The notes: generated from the letters alone by a model not told the origin. Shown: positions 7,932 through 16,742, counted from the first letter of the stretch. The stretch is 64,000 nucleotides of DNA from Methylovulum miyakonense HT12 (GCF_000384075.1 NZ_KB913025.1:1813551-1877550); one strand, 5' to 3'. Made by a program: numbers and translations.

Positions 7932-9818
7932 ATGGCACAAACAGCGCTGCCCGTAGACCAACGGGTCATTGATATTGATTCCCGCCGCTTTGCTTCTATA
8001 GAAAAAGCCTTGGTCGAGCTGATCACCAATTCTGATGACAGCTATGTCCGGCTGGAAAAGGCCGGGACGCCGGTGAGCGGCAACATCCGCATCACATACG
8101 AGCGGCATCAGGTGGGGGCGTTGCTGATGGTTGCCGACCAAGCCGAAGGGATGCCTTTCTGGCAGGTCTGTTCTATTTTGACGTATGGCGGTGCCCATAG
8201 CCCATTGGCCCGTGGCGAAGGTGGCGGGCGCGGTTATTTCGGGCGTGGCTTGAAGCAGGCCATTTATGGGCTAGGGCATGGCTGGATAGAGACCGTCCAT
8301 GCCGGACGGTTTTCCCGTATTGATTTGTTCCGCGATGAAAATGGCGGCTACCTCTATGAAGACTGGGGCGGCGACCGTCTGGCGGAAACCGGCGATTATA
8401 GCCGCTTGGGTATTGCCGGCAGCGGCACCCAAGTGACCATTGTCATTGAAAACCCCTTGGTCAATATATCCCATTACCGCTCTGTCGTGTTGGCGGTCGC
8501 CAATAACATTTATCTGCGCGATATGCTGGTGCGGCGCAATGTGGGGCTGCTCAATGTCCAGCAAGGCAAAGAAACGGAATACAACGGGCTGGTGCGTTAT
8601 GAAGAGCCGCCCGCCGTGCTGTTGCTGGGGCCGGATGAATCAGGCCGCTTTGTGTATCAGCAGGAAGAATATCCCTTTATCCTAACCCTGAAACGCGCCC
8701 AAGATGTGGAGCTGGTGCTAAAGGGCGATGAGCGGACAAATGGGCTGGTCATCCTCTCGGGTATGGTGGTCTTGGACTGCCAATTGTTTGAATATGAAAA
8801 CCAAGTGGGAACGGAATACCTGTTCGGCACAGTACGTTGCGAGGCCTTGATCGAAAAATTAGGATTGGGCATGGCGATTATCAGCGATGAAAGGGAAGGG
8901 CTGAACCATAAGGATCCCTTTGTGGAAGCGTTTTCCAAAGCCGTCAGCAACATGATCGCGCCCTATGTGTTGGCGGAACAGGAAAAACTGAAACATTTGG
9001 AACATGCGACAACGTCAGGCCGGACTAGCCATATGATCGGTCACCTGCTCCAACGCATGAGCCAGGCGGCAGTCCAAGACTTGGGTATCCAATTGCCGCC
9101 AACATTGGATTTGGCGGCAGGTGAGGCGGAAGCTCCGGCGGCACTGCGTTTTTCCACGCCGTTTTATTACCGCAAAACCAAGCATCCTTTCCGTGTCGCT
9201 CTATTGCTTGACCCTGGGCAGTTTTCCGGTGCAGAGGCCTTGGCCTTCGACTATGTGCTGCCTGATTCCATGCGCATCGAACCCGCACTGGCGACAATCC
9301 CCGTCCATGAACTGGGTGATACCCGGCGGCTAGAATGGACGGTCGTGGGCGATGCGGCAGGGGGGCATGCGGAGATCAATGCGCGGGCGGGGGCGTATTG
9401 GGCTTGGTGTGAAATTGTCGTGGCGGATAACGCTTACAAGCATAGCCACAGCTATTCCGGCCATGCCGCAAAAAAGGCCTTGCCTAGGGATCACGGGGCC
9501 GATATGTTTGTGGGCTATGAATTCCGCAACCTGAACAACGAACTGGAACGCGCGGTTTATAGCCCTGCGGAGAGGAAAATCCTCATCAATACCGGGGCGC
9601 CCACCGTGCAATTGTATGTGGACGGGCGGGGGCATTTTCGGGACGCAGCCAGACTGCTGCTGGCGGAGCTTTTTATGGATGTGATTTCTGATGAGCTGGC
9701 CCGGCATTTGGTCGGGAAATCAGGCCATAACGGTAAAGTGGAGGCGCATCGTGCGGCTAAGCAGGACATCATCCGCCGCTACGGTAGCGAGATCCACCTT
9801 TCGTTTTTGAACGGATAA
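7932..9818 (+). CDS. Orphan GHKL-type ATPase (HSP90/MutL/histidine-kinase fold)
   Basis: Cytoplasmic protein of about 628 aa with an N-terminal GHKL ATP-binding domain: N box IEKALVELITNSDDSYVRL, G1 box MVADQAEGM, and lid/G2 region GYFGRGLKQAIYGLG. There is no HisKA, MutL C-domain or HSP90 middle domain that I can recognise; the remaining 400 residues look novel. The start at ATG 7932 has AAGGAG 9 nt upstream; an earlier in-frame start at 7827 would run through the ribosome binding site. It stands alone between MITE-like elements. Orphan GHKL ATPases of this type occur in defence or repair loci, so that is a possible role, but the sequence does not prove it. Confidence 0.75.
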   Translation: MAQTALPVDQRVIDIDSRRFASIEKALVELITNSDDSYVRLEKAGTPVSGNIRITYERHQVGALLMVADQAEGMPFWQVCSILTYGGAHSPLARGEGGGRGYFGRGLKQAIYGLGHGWIETVHAGRFSRIDLFRDENGGYLYEDWGGDRLAETGDYSRLGIAGSGTQVTIVIENPLVNISHYRSVVLAVANNIYLRDMLVRRNVGLLNVQQGKETEYNGLVRYEEPPAVLLLGPDESGRFVYQQEEYPFILTLKRAQDVELVLKGDERTNGLVILSGMVVLDCQLFEYENQVGTEYLFGTVRCEALIEKLGLGMAIISDEREGLNHKDPFVEAFSKAVSNMIAPYVLAEQEKLKHLEHATTSGRTSHMIGHLLQRMSQAAVQDLGIQLPPTLDLAAGEAEAPAALRFSTPFYYRKTKHPFRVALLLDPGQFSGAEALAFDYVLPDSMRIEPALATIPVHELGDTRRLEWTVVGDAAGGHAEINARAGAYWAWCEIVVADNAYKHSHSYSGHAAKKALPRDHGADMFVGYEFRNLNNELERAVYSPAERKILINTGAPTVQLYVDGRGHFRDAARLLLAELFMDVISDELARHLVGKSGHNGKVEAHRAAKQDIIRRYGSEIHLSFLNG

Positions 9819-10526
9819 GCAGGTAATTGGCGGGGGGATCCGGCCATCTATCCATTACAACCGCCTGCCGCCCCGCCCCCCACTGCCTCTTGGCACGCAA
9901 ATGGCGGGTTTAGGTCACTTCGCCGGGCTGCAATGCTTAGCACTAGGGTGGCAAGCCATTCTGCCCTTGCTACAGGCTAGTGCCCAGTCATTGATTTTTT
10001 GTCGGGCCAGTCTAAACCCGTACAAGGGGCGGACGGTTGTCCGCCTTTTTTATGGCCTGTGCCAATATCCGTAGCGATCAGGCGGGCAACCGCTCGCCCC
10101 TACGAAAATAATACCGACAATTCAACATTGACTGAGTATTGGGCCCCTAAAAAACGGCTGGCCATTGCGTCTTAAGGCGTAGGCGTACAAGCTTGTGTGC
10201 ACCCTCCCAAAATAATTGCCGACGCCCTGTAGAAATGTTGGACGGCAATCCCTTGACTTTGCAATGTCTTTGCTGGTTTTGGTGGCTACCTAATTTTTGT
10301 CCGTTTGTTTGATAGGGTGATTCAGTGCTTTAACAAGAAAAAATGTTTCCATAATCTACAAATTCCTAACTGATCCCTAGTAAAAACCCTTTAATTACAA
10401 GCACAAACCCGTTATACATGAAATTAGTGAAAAAATGACATAGCCGATGTGAGTTACTTGATAGCCATTTGAAAATATTCGCGCTAGCCTGTGCCAACAG
10501 TTCAAAAGCTATTGGCGGGGGATTTT
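9819..10526. other. Gene-poor region between the GHKL gene and the accessory cluster
   Basis: No protein gene seen. It has a GC-rich stretch after the GHKL stop, a TAGCACTAGG remnant at about 9940 like the end of the 7319-7512 element, the MITE-like copy at 9976-10145, and an AT-rich part before the start at 10527 that should hold that operon's promoter. Confidence 0.5.
9976..10145. mobile_element. MITE-like element A, copy 2
   Basis: Left end CTAGTGCCCAGTCATTGATT and right end (reverse complement) CCAATACTCAGTCAATGTTG form an imperfect inverted repeat reaching TTGTCGG on both sides. The interior carries a second inverted repeat of 21 bp with three mismatches: it begins AGGGGCGGACGGTTGTCCGC near 10025 and its partner GGCGGGCAACCGCTCGCCCC is near 10081. 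A diverged relative lies at 55715-55873. Confidence 0.6.
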
Positions 10527-11738
10527 ATGCAAAACATGTCGGGTATTTTAGAGGTCGCTATCGGTCTGGTGTTTGTTTATTTGCTGTTAAGCCTGATTTG
10601 TTCCGCATTAACGGAAGCGGTGGAAAACCTGTTCAACCGTAGCCGGGGCAAAAAGCTCTGTGAAGGTTTGTACGGGTTGTTTGGCGGCAATATTGACCAT
10701 GACAGTAGCTTTGCCTTACTCAAGGCGTTTTACCAAAGCCCGATGATTTATGGTTTGTACCAGGGGGATTTGGCATTGAAGCAACAACCTGCAAAAACAT
10801 CGGCGATAGCCAATCCGGCCCCTGCCGGAGGCCAAGACACTGGCGCAGCTGCACCAGCAACAAACACCCCGCCGCCACAATTACAGTTACCCAAAAATCT
10901 CCCGTCATATATCACGCCCAAGACCTTCGCGCTGGCGTTTGTCGATCAAATTTTGGCAGGCAAGGCACTGGACACGGCGACGCTTATCAGCCAAATCAAT
11001 GCGTCGGCAACACTTCCGGAACATCTCAAAAACTCCCTGACGCTAATGGTCAATAAGGCCGAAGGCGACATCCATGCCGCGCTTAACAATATTGAAGACT
11101 GGTATTCGGCGATGGGGGAAAGGGTCAGTGGCTGGTACAAAAAACACGCGCAACAAATCGCCATCATGATTGCGCTGCTAATTGCCGTGCTGGGCAATGT
11201 CGACACGATTACGATTGCCAAAAGCCTGATGGCCAACGGCACATTGCGCGAACAGATGGTCAATGCGGCTGACCAATTCTATAAAGACCGTTTGTTGGCC
11301 GACAAGCAGCAGGCGCTTGGAACCGCCAAATCGGCAAGTAACCCGGATCAAGCCCAGCAGATTGAAGCGGACATATCGGCAATTAAAACGCAAGCAACTG
11401 ACAAGCTGGTTTGCCATTCCCAGCCCGATAACCCTAATAAATGTTTTAACTTGCAGATGGCCCGTTTGGCTGAATTAAACCAGATGGGTTTGCCTATCAG
11501 TTGGCAAGATTTAGATGACCCAAGGGTTTTCCCCCGAACTCCTTTGGCATGGCTAGAAAAAATTTTCGGCCTGTTCATCACCGCCATCGCGGTTTCATTG
11601 GGGGCGCCGTTTTGGTTTGATGTCCTTAATAAGTTTATGAATTTTAGGTCAACCCTGAAGCCGCAACCCGCTTCTAGCCAGGCCTTAACAAAACCGCAAC
11701 AAAGCGGTACGGGTGACCCCATGCCAGGTGTGGGGTAG
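10527..11738 (+). CDS. Conserved membrane protein with GAPFWFD motif, function unknown
   Basis: Predicted inner-membrane protein of about 403 aa. Hydrophobic segments: residues about 5-25 (LEVAIGLVFVYLLLSLICSA), about 210-235 (IAIMIALLIAVLGNVDTITI) and near the C-terminus (LFITAIAVSLGAPFWFDVLN). A long soluble region with a proline/alanine linker (about residues 90-125) separates the first two. The SLGAPFWFDVLNKFMNFR tail is a motif I have met in uncharacterised membrane proteins. Start chosen at ATG 10527 (GGGGG upstream) rather than the GTG at 10491. It heads a co-directional set with a lysozyme and lipoproteins; function unknown. Confidence 0.7.
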   Translation: MQNMSGILEVAIGLVFVYLLLSLICSALTEAVENLFNRSRGKKLCEGLYGLFGGNIDHDSSFALLKAFYQSPMIYGLYQGDLALKQQPAKTSAIANPAPAGGQDTGAAAPATNTPPPQLQLPKNLPSYITPKTFALAFVDQILAGKALDTATLISQINASATLPEHLKNSLTLMVNKAEGDIHAALNNIEDWYSAMGERVSGWYKKHAQQIAIMIALLIAVLGNVDTITIAKSLMANGTLREQMVNAADQFYKDRLLADKQQALGTAKSASNPDQAQQIEADISAIKTQATDKLVCHSQPDNPNKCFNLQMARLAELNQMGLPISWQDLDDPRVFPRTPLAWLEKIFGLFITAIAVSLGAPFWFDVLNKFMNFRSTLKPQPASSQALTKPQQSGTGDPMPGVG

Positions 11739-11799
11739 CCCTTATGAAATGAGACGTTTTTTGCTGAAAACCTTTATCAACCACCGAGGGGAATGAATC

Positions 11800-12519
11800 A
11801 TGTCAAGGCAAATTAATGAAGAGGGTTTAAATCTGGTTAAAAATTTCGAAGGCTTACGTTTGGATGCCTACCGGTGTCCGGCAGGTGTTTGGACTATTGG
11901 TTATGGCCATACCGGCGGCGTAAAGCCCGGGGCAAAAATTAGCGAAGATGAGGCGGAACAGCTACTGGCTCAAGATTTGGCGGATTCGGGTGGCAAAGTC
12001 GAAAAATGTGTGAAAGTCAAACTAAACGATAACCAGTTTGCCGCCTTAGCCAGTTTTGTGTTCAATGCCGGTATCGGCAACCTGACCGCAAGCACCTTAC
12101 TGAAACGCCTTAACACAGGCGATTATGATTGCGTGCCTAGCGAGTTGGCGAAATGGGTCAAGGCGACCGATCCTAAAACAGGCCAGAAAATCTCCCTGCC
12201 TGGGCTGGTCAAGCGCCGGGCGGCTGAAGGTGTGTTGTGGCTGAAAATAGACAGCGATGATCCGTTTTTAACCAGTACCGATATGCCGCAAAGCATCCAC
12301 GCTGACGACCCGCGTGTTTCCTATCTGGTCACCGCCCGCGAAGGCTTGCGCATGCGCTCTGGCCCCGGCACCAACTTCGATATTTCCAAAGTGTTGCCCA
12401 CCAATACCGAAGTTTTCGTGGTCAAGGAAAAAGACGGTTGGGCGGCCGTTGATCTGCAAGGCGATGGCGTGATCGATGGCTGGGTCTCGCAGGATTTTTT
12501 GAAATTGAAGCCCGTTTAA
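11800..12519 (+). CDS. GH24 phage-type lysozyme with C-terminal SH3-like domain
   Basis: Muramidase of 239 aa that should cleave peptidoglycan between MurNAc and GlcNAc. The first 150 residues are a T4/P22-type endolysin domain with the catalytic E-8x-D-5x-T pattern in KNFEGLRLDAYRCPAGVWTI and GYGHTGG. The last 70 residues form a bacterial SH3-like wall-binding domain (TAREGLRMRSGPGTNFDISK). There is no signal peptide, as in holin-dependent endolysins, yet no phage genes are near. It follows the membrane protein by 61 nt behind GAGGGGAATGAATC. A wall-remodelling or effector role within this cluster is inference. Confidence 0.88.
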   Translation: MSRQINEEGLNLVKNFEGLRLDAYRCPAGVWTIGYGHTGGVKPGAKISEDEAEQLLAQDLADSGGKVEKCVKVKLNDNQFAALASFVFNAGIGNLTASTLLKRLNTGDYDCVPSELAKWVKATDPKTGQKISLPGLVKRRAAEGVLWLKIDSDDPFLTSTDMPQSIHADDPRVSYLVTAREGLRMRSGPGTNFDISKVLPTNTEVFVVKEKDGWAAVDLQGDGVIDGWVSQDFLKLKPV

Positions 12520-12534
12520 TTTCTGGATAAGCAA

Positions 12535-12912
12535 ATGTCCACCCATACCCATTTGGTTAGCGTAAGTTTGTTGGCGATGGCAATGATGGTTGCGGTGCCA
12601 GGTTGTAGTTCGTTTGGCTGTTGTATGACGGTGCCTGTTGACGGAAAAGGCTCTGTGCACTATCTGATTTTGGGGATAGGGTTAGTGACCGTACCGAAAG
12701 AGGGGGATGAAACCGCAATTTTGGCGATCCAGTCCCATGCTTTGGGGATCAATCTATCTGACCAGCCGGGTATGAAATTGGGTGTTGGCTATACGTCGGG
12801 TAGCGTCGTGGCGATACCCGACCATGCCAAAGATGTGCGGGTGGAGATAAACCAACGGCCAGGCGGTGGGGTTATTATCAATGCGCCTAAAGCCGAATTA
12901 AAACAACCATGA
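12535..12912 (+). CDS. Small lipoprotein, unknown function
   Basis: 125-aa predicted lipoprotein. The N-terminus LLAMAMMVAVPGCSSFGCC ends in a lipobox (VPGC). The rest is a small domain with hydrophobic, valine-rich stretches and no motif I recognise. It starts 15 nt after the lysozyme stop and is followed 10 nt later by another lipoprotein gene, so the three are surely co-transcribed. Confidence 0.7.
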   Translation: MSTHTHLVSVSLLAMAMMVAVPGCSSFGCCMTVPVDGKGSVHYLILGIGLVTVPKEGDETAILAIQSHALGINLSDQPGMKLGVGYTSGSVVAIPDHAKDVRVEINQRPGGGVIINAPKAELKQP

Positions 12913-12922
12913 GGAATTCGCA

Positions 12923-13615
12923 ATGGATAAACAAAACCAATTCACAACCGCTGTCCGGTTGGCGGGTTTAGCGGCAATGGCCCTATTGCCAACTGGCTGT
13001 GCCGAACGCAGCTATTCCGTGTTGGCTTCCACGGGGACGGTCATAGGTGTCGAAGTGTCGCAAAATCCGGCAACCCAAATGCCCCAAGGCAAGCTTGGCT
13101 ACAATCGCGCAGAGCTCGCGTTTGTGCCCACCAACCGTAATGGCGGTAAGGATTCTACAGGTTCGGTTGGTAACGGGGCCGGCGATACCGCCAATGTCTT
13201 GATGGAATTGCGCTATGGCGGGATTTTTGATCTTGGTGAAAGTTCGGGCATTTATCAGCGGCTTGCTGTCGGTGACATTGCCGTCCAGCAAGAGGGGGCC
13301 GCCGTGATGTTTGCAAAAAATGCCGATGGCACGGCTGACCCTGAGGCGGTGCAGGCGCTTACGGCAATCAAATCTATTCCGGCCCTTGATTTGGTGTTAG
13401 CCCAAAAAAAGCAGCCCATGTCAAAAAAGTACAATCAATATAAAGCCATGAAAGATAGCTTGGCGATACAAAAATATGATAAGGCCGCAGGTTCAGTGGA
13501 TCCAGGCTATACGACATACGGCAAATTTGCCATTGACCGCAATACCAGTGCCGGGCAAATAAAAGCCGTATGCGCGGTACTTAAGGCGCAAGGCGAAGAC
13601 CTGGTTTGCGACTGA
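12923..13615 (+). CDS. Lipoprotein, unknown function
   Basis: 230-aa predicted lipoprotein: LAGLAAMALLPTGCAERSYS has a lipobox (PTGC). The body has a region that looks beta-rich (YSVLASTGTVIGVEVSQNPA) and a lysine-rich stretch (QKKQPMSKKYNQYKAMKDSL). No family recognised. A good site (GAGGAATTCGCA) precedes the ATG. Part of the 10.5-13.8 kb operon-like set with a lysozyme and membrane protein. Confidence 0.7.
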   Translation: MDKQNQFTTAVRLAGLAAMALLPTGCAERSYSVLASTGTVIGVEVSQNPATQMPQGKLGYNRAELAFVPTNRNGGKDSTGSVGNGAGDTANVLMELRYGGIFDLGESSGIYQRLAVGDIAVQQEGAAVMFAKNADGTADPEAVQALTAIKSIPALDLVLAQKKQPMSKKYNQYKAMKDSLAIQKYDKAAGSVDPGYTTYGKFAIDRNTSAGQIKAVCAVLKAQGEDLVCD

Positions 13616-13674
13616 CTGGGAGGAAGCTGGAAGGCATCGGCGTAGCACAATATTAATGGCTGGGGGAATTGACA

Positions 13675-13824
13675 ATGACTAAATTAGAACGCATAGATTT
13701 GGCGCAAGCCGCCAATCTGGAAAACGCAATCGAAGCTGTCTGTGACAACATGGCGGCTGACGATTATAAGCTCGTGTCTTCGTTTGTTTATCAAAATCAG
13801 TTGGTGCTGATTTTTCAAAAATAA
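13675..13824 (+). CDS. 49-aa small protein
   Basis: Short ORF found by reading the sequence: ATG at 13675 with GGGGGAATTGACA in front and stop TAA at 13822-13824. The product has an amphipathic start (TKLERIDLAQAANLENAIEA) and ends VYQNQLVLIFQK. It lies 60 nt after the lipoprotein gene on the same strand. Real because of the ribosome binding site and position; function unknown. Confidence 0.5.
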   Translation: MTKLERIDLAQAANLENAIEAVCDNMAADDYKLVSSFVYQNQLVLIFQK

Positions 13825-13911
13825 GTTACCCGCTTCACTTTGTTTAAAACTTAAGACATTGTTTAATAAACTATTATATGGCGTGTTTAGATCCGCTCAA
13901 ATAACAGGCCG

Positions 13912-14436
13912 TTATGGAAGAGGGCCTACGTTGCCTGGTGAATCACCAGACCGTAACCGTATCCTCGCCCGAACCAGAGACACCACCACCACGATCAGTA
14001 AGGTTGCCAGGGACAATTCCAGCAGCAGGAAAGCGGCGATTTTAAAGTAAGCGAAGTGGGGGTGGACGAAACGGACTAGCCAGCCGCCAGCTTCGTCGGC
14101 GATGGCGGAAAGGTAGGTGAGGCCGCTGATCCAAATTTTCAGGCGGTATGAAAATTCGGTCATGAGCATGAGGTGGGTGAGCGTCAGCACCAGCATCCCC
14201 ATCGAAAACAGGTGGAAGTGGGAGACTTCCAGCATGCCTTGGTAGCTGCGCGGTTGGGTGAAGGTTTCTTCCGAGCCAAGGTAATAGGCTATGACCGATT
14301 CGGGCGTCAAGTCCATGCGGTGGAAATACATCAGGCCGTTGCTGAGCCAAAGCAGGACGATATAGCCTAAAAACATCAGTACGAGGGCGTTCAGTAAGGC
14401 TTTGCGCTGTTGTTCGCCAGTGACAAAGTAACGCAT
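13912..14436 (-). CDS. Polytopic membrane protein of the FMN-binding/porin operon
   Basis: About 174 aa with four hydrophobic helices (LLNALVLMFLGYIVLLWLS, FHLFSMGMLVLTLTHLMLMT, a short third helix, and IAAFLLLELSLATLLIVVVV). Several histidines (YFHRMD, SHFHLF, HPHF) could ligate heme or metal as in cytochrome b-like proteins, but I cannot assign a family. The ATG at 14436 overlaps the TGA of the FMN-binding gene by one base; an upstream TTG (14439) is less likely. A role in passing electrons to the FMN protein is inference. Confidence 0.7.
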   Translation of the reverse strand: MRYFVTGEQQRKALLNALVLMFLGYIVLLWLSNGLMYFHRMDLTPESVIAYYLGSEETFTQPRSYQGMLEVSHFHLFSMGMLVLTLTHLMLMTEFSYRLKIWISGLTYLSAIADEAGGWLVRFVHPHFAYFKIAAFLLLELSLATLLIVVVVSLVRARIRLRSGDSPGNVGPLP

Positions 14437-14975
14437 CAATGGGCCTTTTGTTTGATCATGATTTGGTAAACCGCCATGACTTTGCGGATGCTAGTCAGGG
14501 CTGAGCGGGTGCTGAGGGTCGCGCCGGAGACGCCGTCCACGCCTTTGTTCAATTCCATCTCCGCCAGCGGTTTTTTGACAAGTTTTTCATACCATTGGGC
14601 CGAGGGTTGGTATTCGGGCGGTTCGTGGAAAGCCAAGGTGTAAACGTTGCGCAGTTCACCTTCGGGGGTGAGGATGACCATCAGGGTTTCCGGTTTGGTG
14701 CGCACGGTGCTGGTTTCAATGGCGGCGTAAGCAGTGGTTTTGCCGTTTTCTTTACCGACGTAGAACGTGAACATGCCGGATTCCAGCTGGGTTTTCGCAA
14801 GGGCTTGGATGGCGGCGGTTTCCTGTCCATCAGGGAATAGGGAGAGGTTTTCGACTGTGGCAGTTTTGCCGAAGGCCAGTTCCATCGCTTCGTTTTTGCT
14901 GTAGAAAATGGTGGCGGAACTGGACGCGCTGGCGAGTGCGATGAGCAGGGTTAGGGTAATGGCTGGGCGTTTCAT
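14436..14975 (-). CDS. Exported FMN-binding domain protein
   Basis: 179-aa protein with a signal peptide (TLTLLIALASASSSATIFYS) and an FMN_bind domain. The key motif GVDGVSGATLSTRSALTSI matches the S-G-A-T-x-T/S site where RnfG, NqrC and NosR carry covalently bound FMN on threonine. It probably works in periplasmic electron transfer. It sits between a 51-aa protein gene (15 nt upstream) and a membrane-protein gene (1-nt overlap), behind a porin gene with a Fur-box-like promoter, which suggests a function under iron limitation such as reductive iron handling. That last link is inference. Confidence 0.82.
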   Translation of the reverse strand: MKRPAITLTLLIALASASSSATIFYSKNEAMELAFGKTATVENLSLFPDGQETAAIQALAKTQLESGMFTFYVGKENGKTTAYAAIETSTVRTKPETLMVILTPEGELRNVYTLAFHEPPEYQPSAQWYEKLVKKPLAEMELNKGVDGVSGATLSTRSALTSIRKVMAVYQIMIKQKAH

Positions 14976-14990
14976 GTCGGGTTCTTTGGT

Positions 14991-15146
14991 TTAAAGTGCG
15001 GTGGCGTTAACGTCGGCTAGGGTAGTTAAGCTGAACGTGCCCTCATAGATACGGATGATGTAGATCCCGGAGTTGGGGAAGCACGCTGTTTCCTGTTGCG
15101 GGATAGCGGAGCAGGCAACCAGCTGTTTTAATTCGTCGTCGTTCAT
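14991..15146 (-). CDS. 51-aa small protein in the porin/FMN operon
   Basis: Read by hand on the minus strand: ATG at 15146, stop TAA at 14993-14991, 15 nt before the FMN-binding gene. The product begins MNDDELKQLVACSAIPQQET and has CFPNSGIYIIRIYEGTFSL in its second half, with two cysteines. No signal peptide. An AAGAG lies upstream. The tight spacing in a clear operon is the main support; function unknown. Confidence 0.5.
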   Translation of the reverse strand: MNDDELKQLVACSAIPQQETACFPNSGIYIIRIYEGTFSLTTLADVNATAL

Positions 15147-15276
15147 GACTGTTACTCTTGCGGATAAAGAGGAATGTGGATGCTATTCTAGCAAAACCGC
15201 ACGTCCCCTGTGCAGTTATCCAAACACATTCCCCCTTTATTGGCATTTAGTCATGGCCTCTAGCGATGGGCCGTTG

Positions 15277-16677
15277 TTAGAAAATGAAGCCAAAGCCCAG
15301 GTTAAAGTCATCCGGTACTGTGCCTTGTCTAGCCGTGCGATTGCGGTAATCGGCTTTGATGACAACGTTCGGGATAGGCTTGTATTGCAACCCGAATTGG
15401 TAAATCCGTTGGTCTTGAGTGCCGTCATCGCTATAGCCTGTTGGTGCGGTGGCGATAGTGTCGAACCTTTCATAACGGAAAAACGGAGCTAGGTATTGGA
15501 GGGTATCTGGCCTGAATAAAGGGAAAATGTCGTAACCCACTTCGCTATACCAGCCGTAATTGGATGAGCCGATGGTTTGTCCCGCCGCCGCGCTGAGGAT
15601 GTCGGCGTTATCAATATGCCCCCAGGAACCAAGCGTGCGGAATTCCAGGCCGCGGTATTTCCATTGCACATGCCCTTCATAGAGTTGGGTGAACACATCG
15701 GCTTTTTGTCCGGCAAAGCTTTGGTTTTGGCCTGAATTGCCGACAAAAACCGAACCGCCCAAAGTCATGCCCGGCAGGGCGGTAGGGGTGTAGTCCATGC
15801 GTCCGACATAGCCGAAATCTTCGGATTTCGCTTGGCTCCCTCCCCCGCGCCCTTCTTTAATGCCGCTGGATTGGAATCCTGAGGCATCCAAGCCATTCAC
15901 CAGATAGGTGGTGTAAGTCAAGCTAGGGGTGATTTGCCCAAACAAACCTACGCCCATTTCCCGCCATGTACTGGGGATGATGCGTTGCTCGACTTCTGGC
16001 CGGTGGTTACCATAGAAAAACGGCGGCTCGTGGATCTGGTTGATAAAGCCCATGGGCATTAACACCAACCCCGTGCGGATATTGGCTAACGGGTCTATGA
16101 AAAAGTCCAATGCGGCGAACTCCACACCCACTTCACCTTTTAATTCATCGCCCTCGCCTGAGCTTGCGTGTTCAAATTCAATCTCACTGTTGAACAAGAT
16201 ACGGTCAGTAAATTTGTAACCGGCGTATAGCACGACGCGCTCCAAATCCGCATTGTTTTTATCCTCTTCCTTTTTATCTCCCACATAGTCCTGATAAATG
16301 GCTTCACCATAACCGCCTATCGACAAGCCTTTACCAACTTGGTAAACCTTGGAGGCCGCAGGGCCTAAGCCGTAGGCGCTCTTGTATTTGGTTTCTTCAG
16401 GAATCGTTAGGTTAGTCCGTAATTTTTCAACCTCTTGGCTAAGCACATCCGTTTTACGCTCCAGTGTTTGCATGGTGTTTTTTGCCGCTGCAGTTGTGGT
16501 GGTTTGTGGTTGTGCCGTTGATCCTGTTTGCAATTGAGATTTCATGGCATCGATTTGCTGTTGCTGGGCTTCGATAATTTTCCACATTTCCTCCATTGTC
16601 TTAGGTTTTTCCAAGGCATTGGCTGGGTTGTTTAAGGCTGCGAGTGCGGTAAATAAGAGCGTGTGCTTAAGTTTCAT
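15277..16677 (-). CDS. Outer-membrane porin with N-terminal coiled coil
   Basis: 466-aa beta-barrel protein of the outer membrane. Signal peptide LLFTALAALNNPANALEKPK, then a coiled coil (MEEMWKIIEAQQQQIDAMKS and LERKTDVLSQEVEKLRTNL) as in SlpA/OprP-type porins, then a barrel with alternating aromatic strands and a terminal FNLGFGFIF ending in phenylalanine, the BAM signal. AAAGGG precedes the ATG. First gene of a minus-strand set with a 51-aa protein, an FMN-binding protein and a membrane protein, separated from them by a 130-nt gap. The Fur-box-like promoter suggests induction when iron is scarce. Confidence 0.8.
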   Translation of the reverse strand: MKLKHTLLFTALAALNNPANALEKPKTMEEMWKIIEAQQQQIDAMKSQLQTGSTAQPQTTTTAAAKNTMQTLERKTDVLSQEVEKLRTNLTIPEETKYKSAYGLGPAASKVYQVGKGLSIGGYGEAIYQDYVGDKKEEDKNNADLERVVLYAGYKFTDRILFNSEIEFEHASSGEGDELKGEVGVEFAALDFFIDPLANIRTGLVLMPMGFINQIHEPPFFYGNHRPEVEQRIIPSTWREMGVGLFGQITPSLTYTTYLVNGLDASGFQSSGIKEGRGGGSQAKSEDFGYVGRMDYTPTALPGMTLGGSVFVGNSGQNQSFAGQKADVFTQLYEGHVQWKYRGLEFRTLGSWGHIDNADILSAAAGQTIGSSNYGWYSEVGYDIFPLFRPDTLQYLAPFFRYERFDTIATAPTGYSDDGTQDQRIYQFGLQYKPIPNVVIKADYRNRTARQGTVPDDFNLGFGFIF

Positions 16678-16712
16678 GGGAGACCCTTTAATGGTTAATC
16701 AATTTTTAATGG

Positions 16713-16742
16713 ATTATATTGCAAATAATTGTAGAGATGCAA
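16713..16742 (-). promoter_or_regulatory. Porin promoter
   Basis: On the minus strand, -10 TATAAT (16718-16713) and -35 TTGCAT (16742-16737) with 18-nt spacing. Transcription would start near 16706, about 30 nt before the porin ATG at 16677. The -35 hexamer lies inside the Fur-box-like sequence. Confidence 0.6.

Noticed and set aside
11800-12519. Prophage in the 10.5-13.8 kb region
   Set aside because: Only the lysozyme is phage-like; no capsid, tail, integrase or terminase gene is present.
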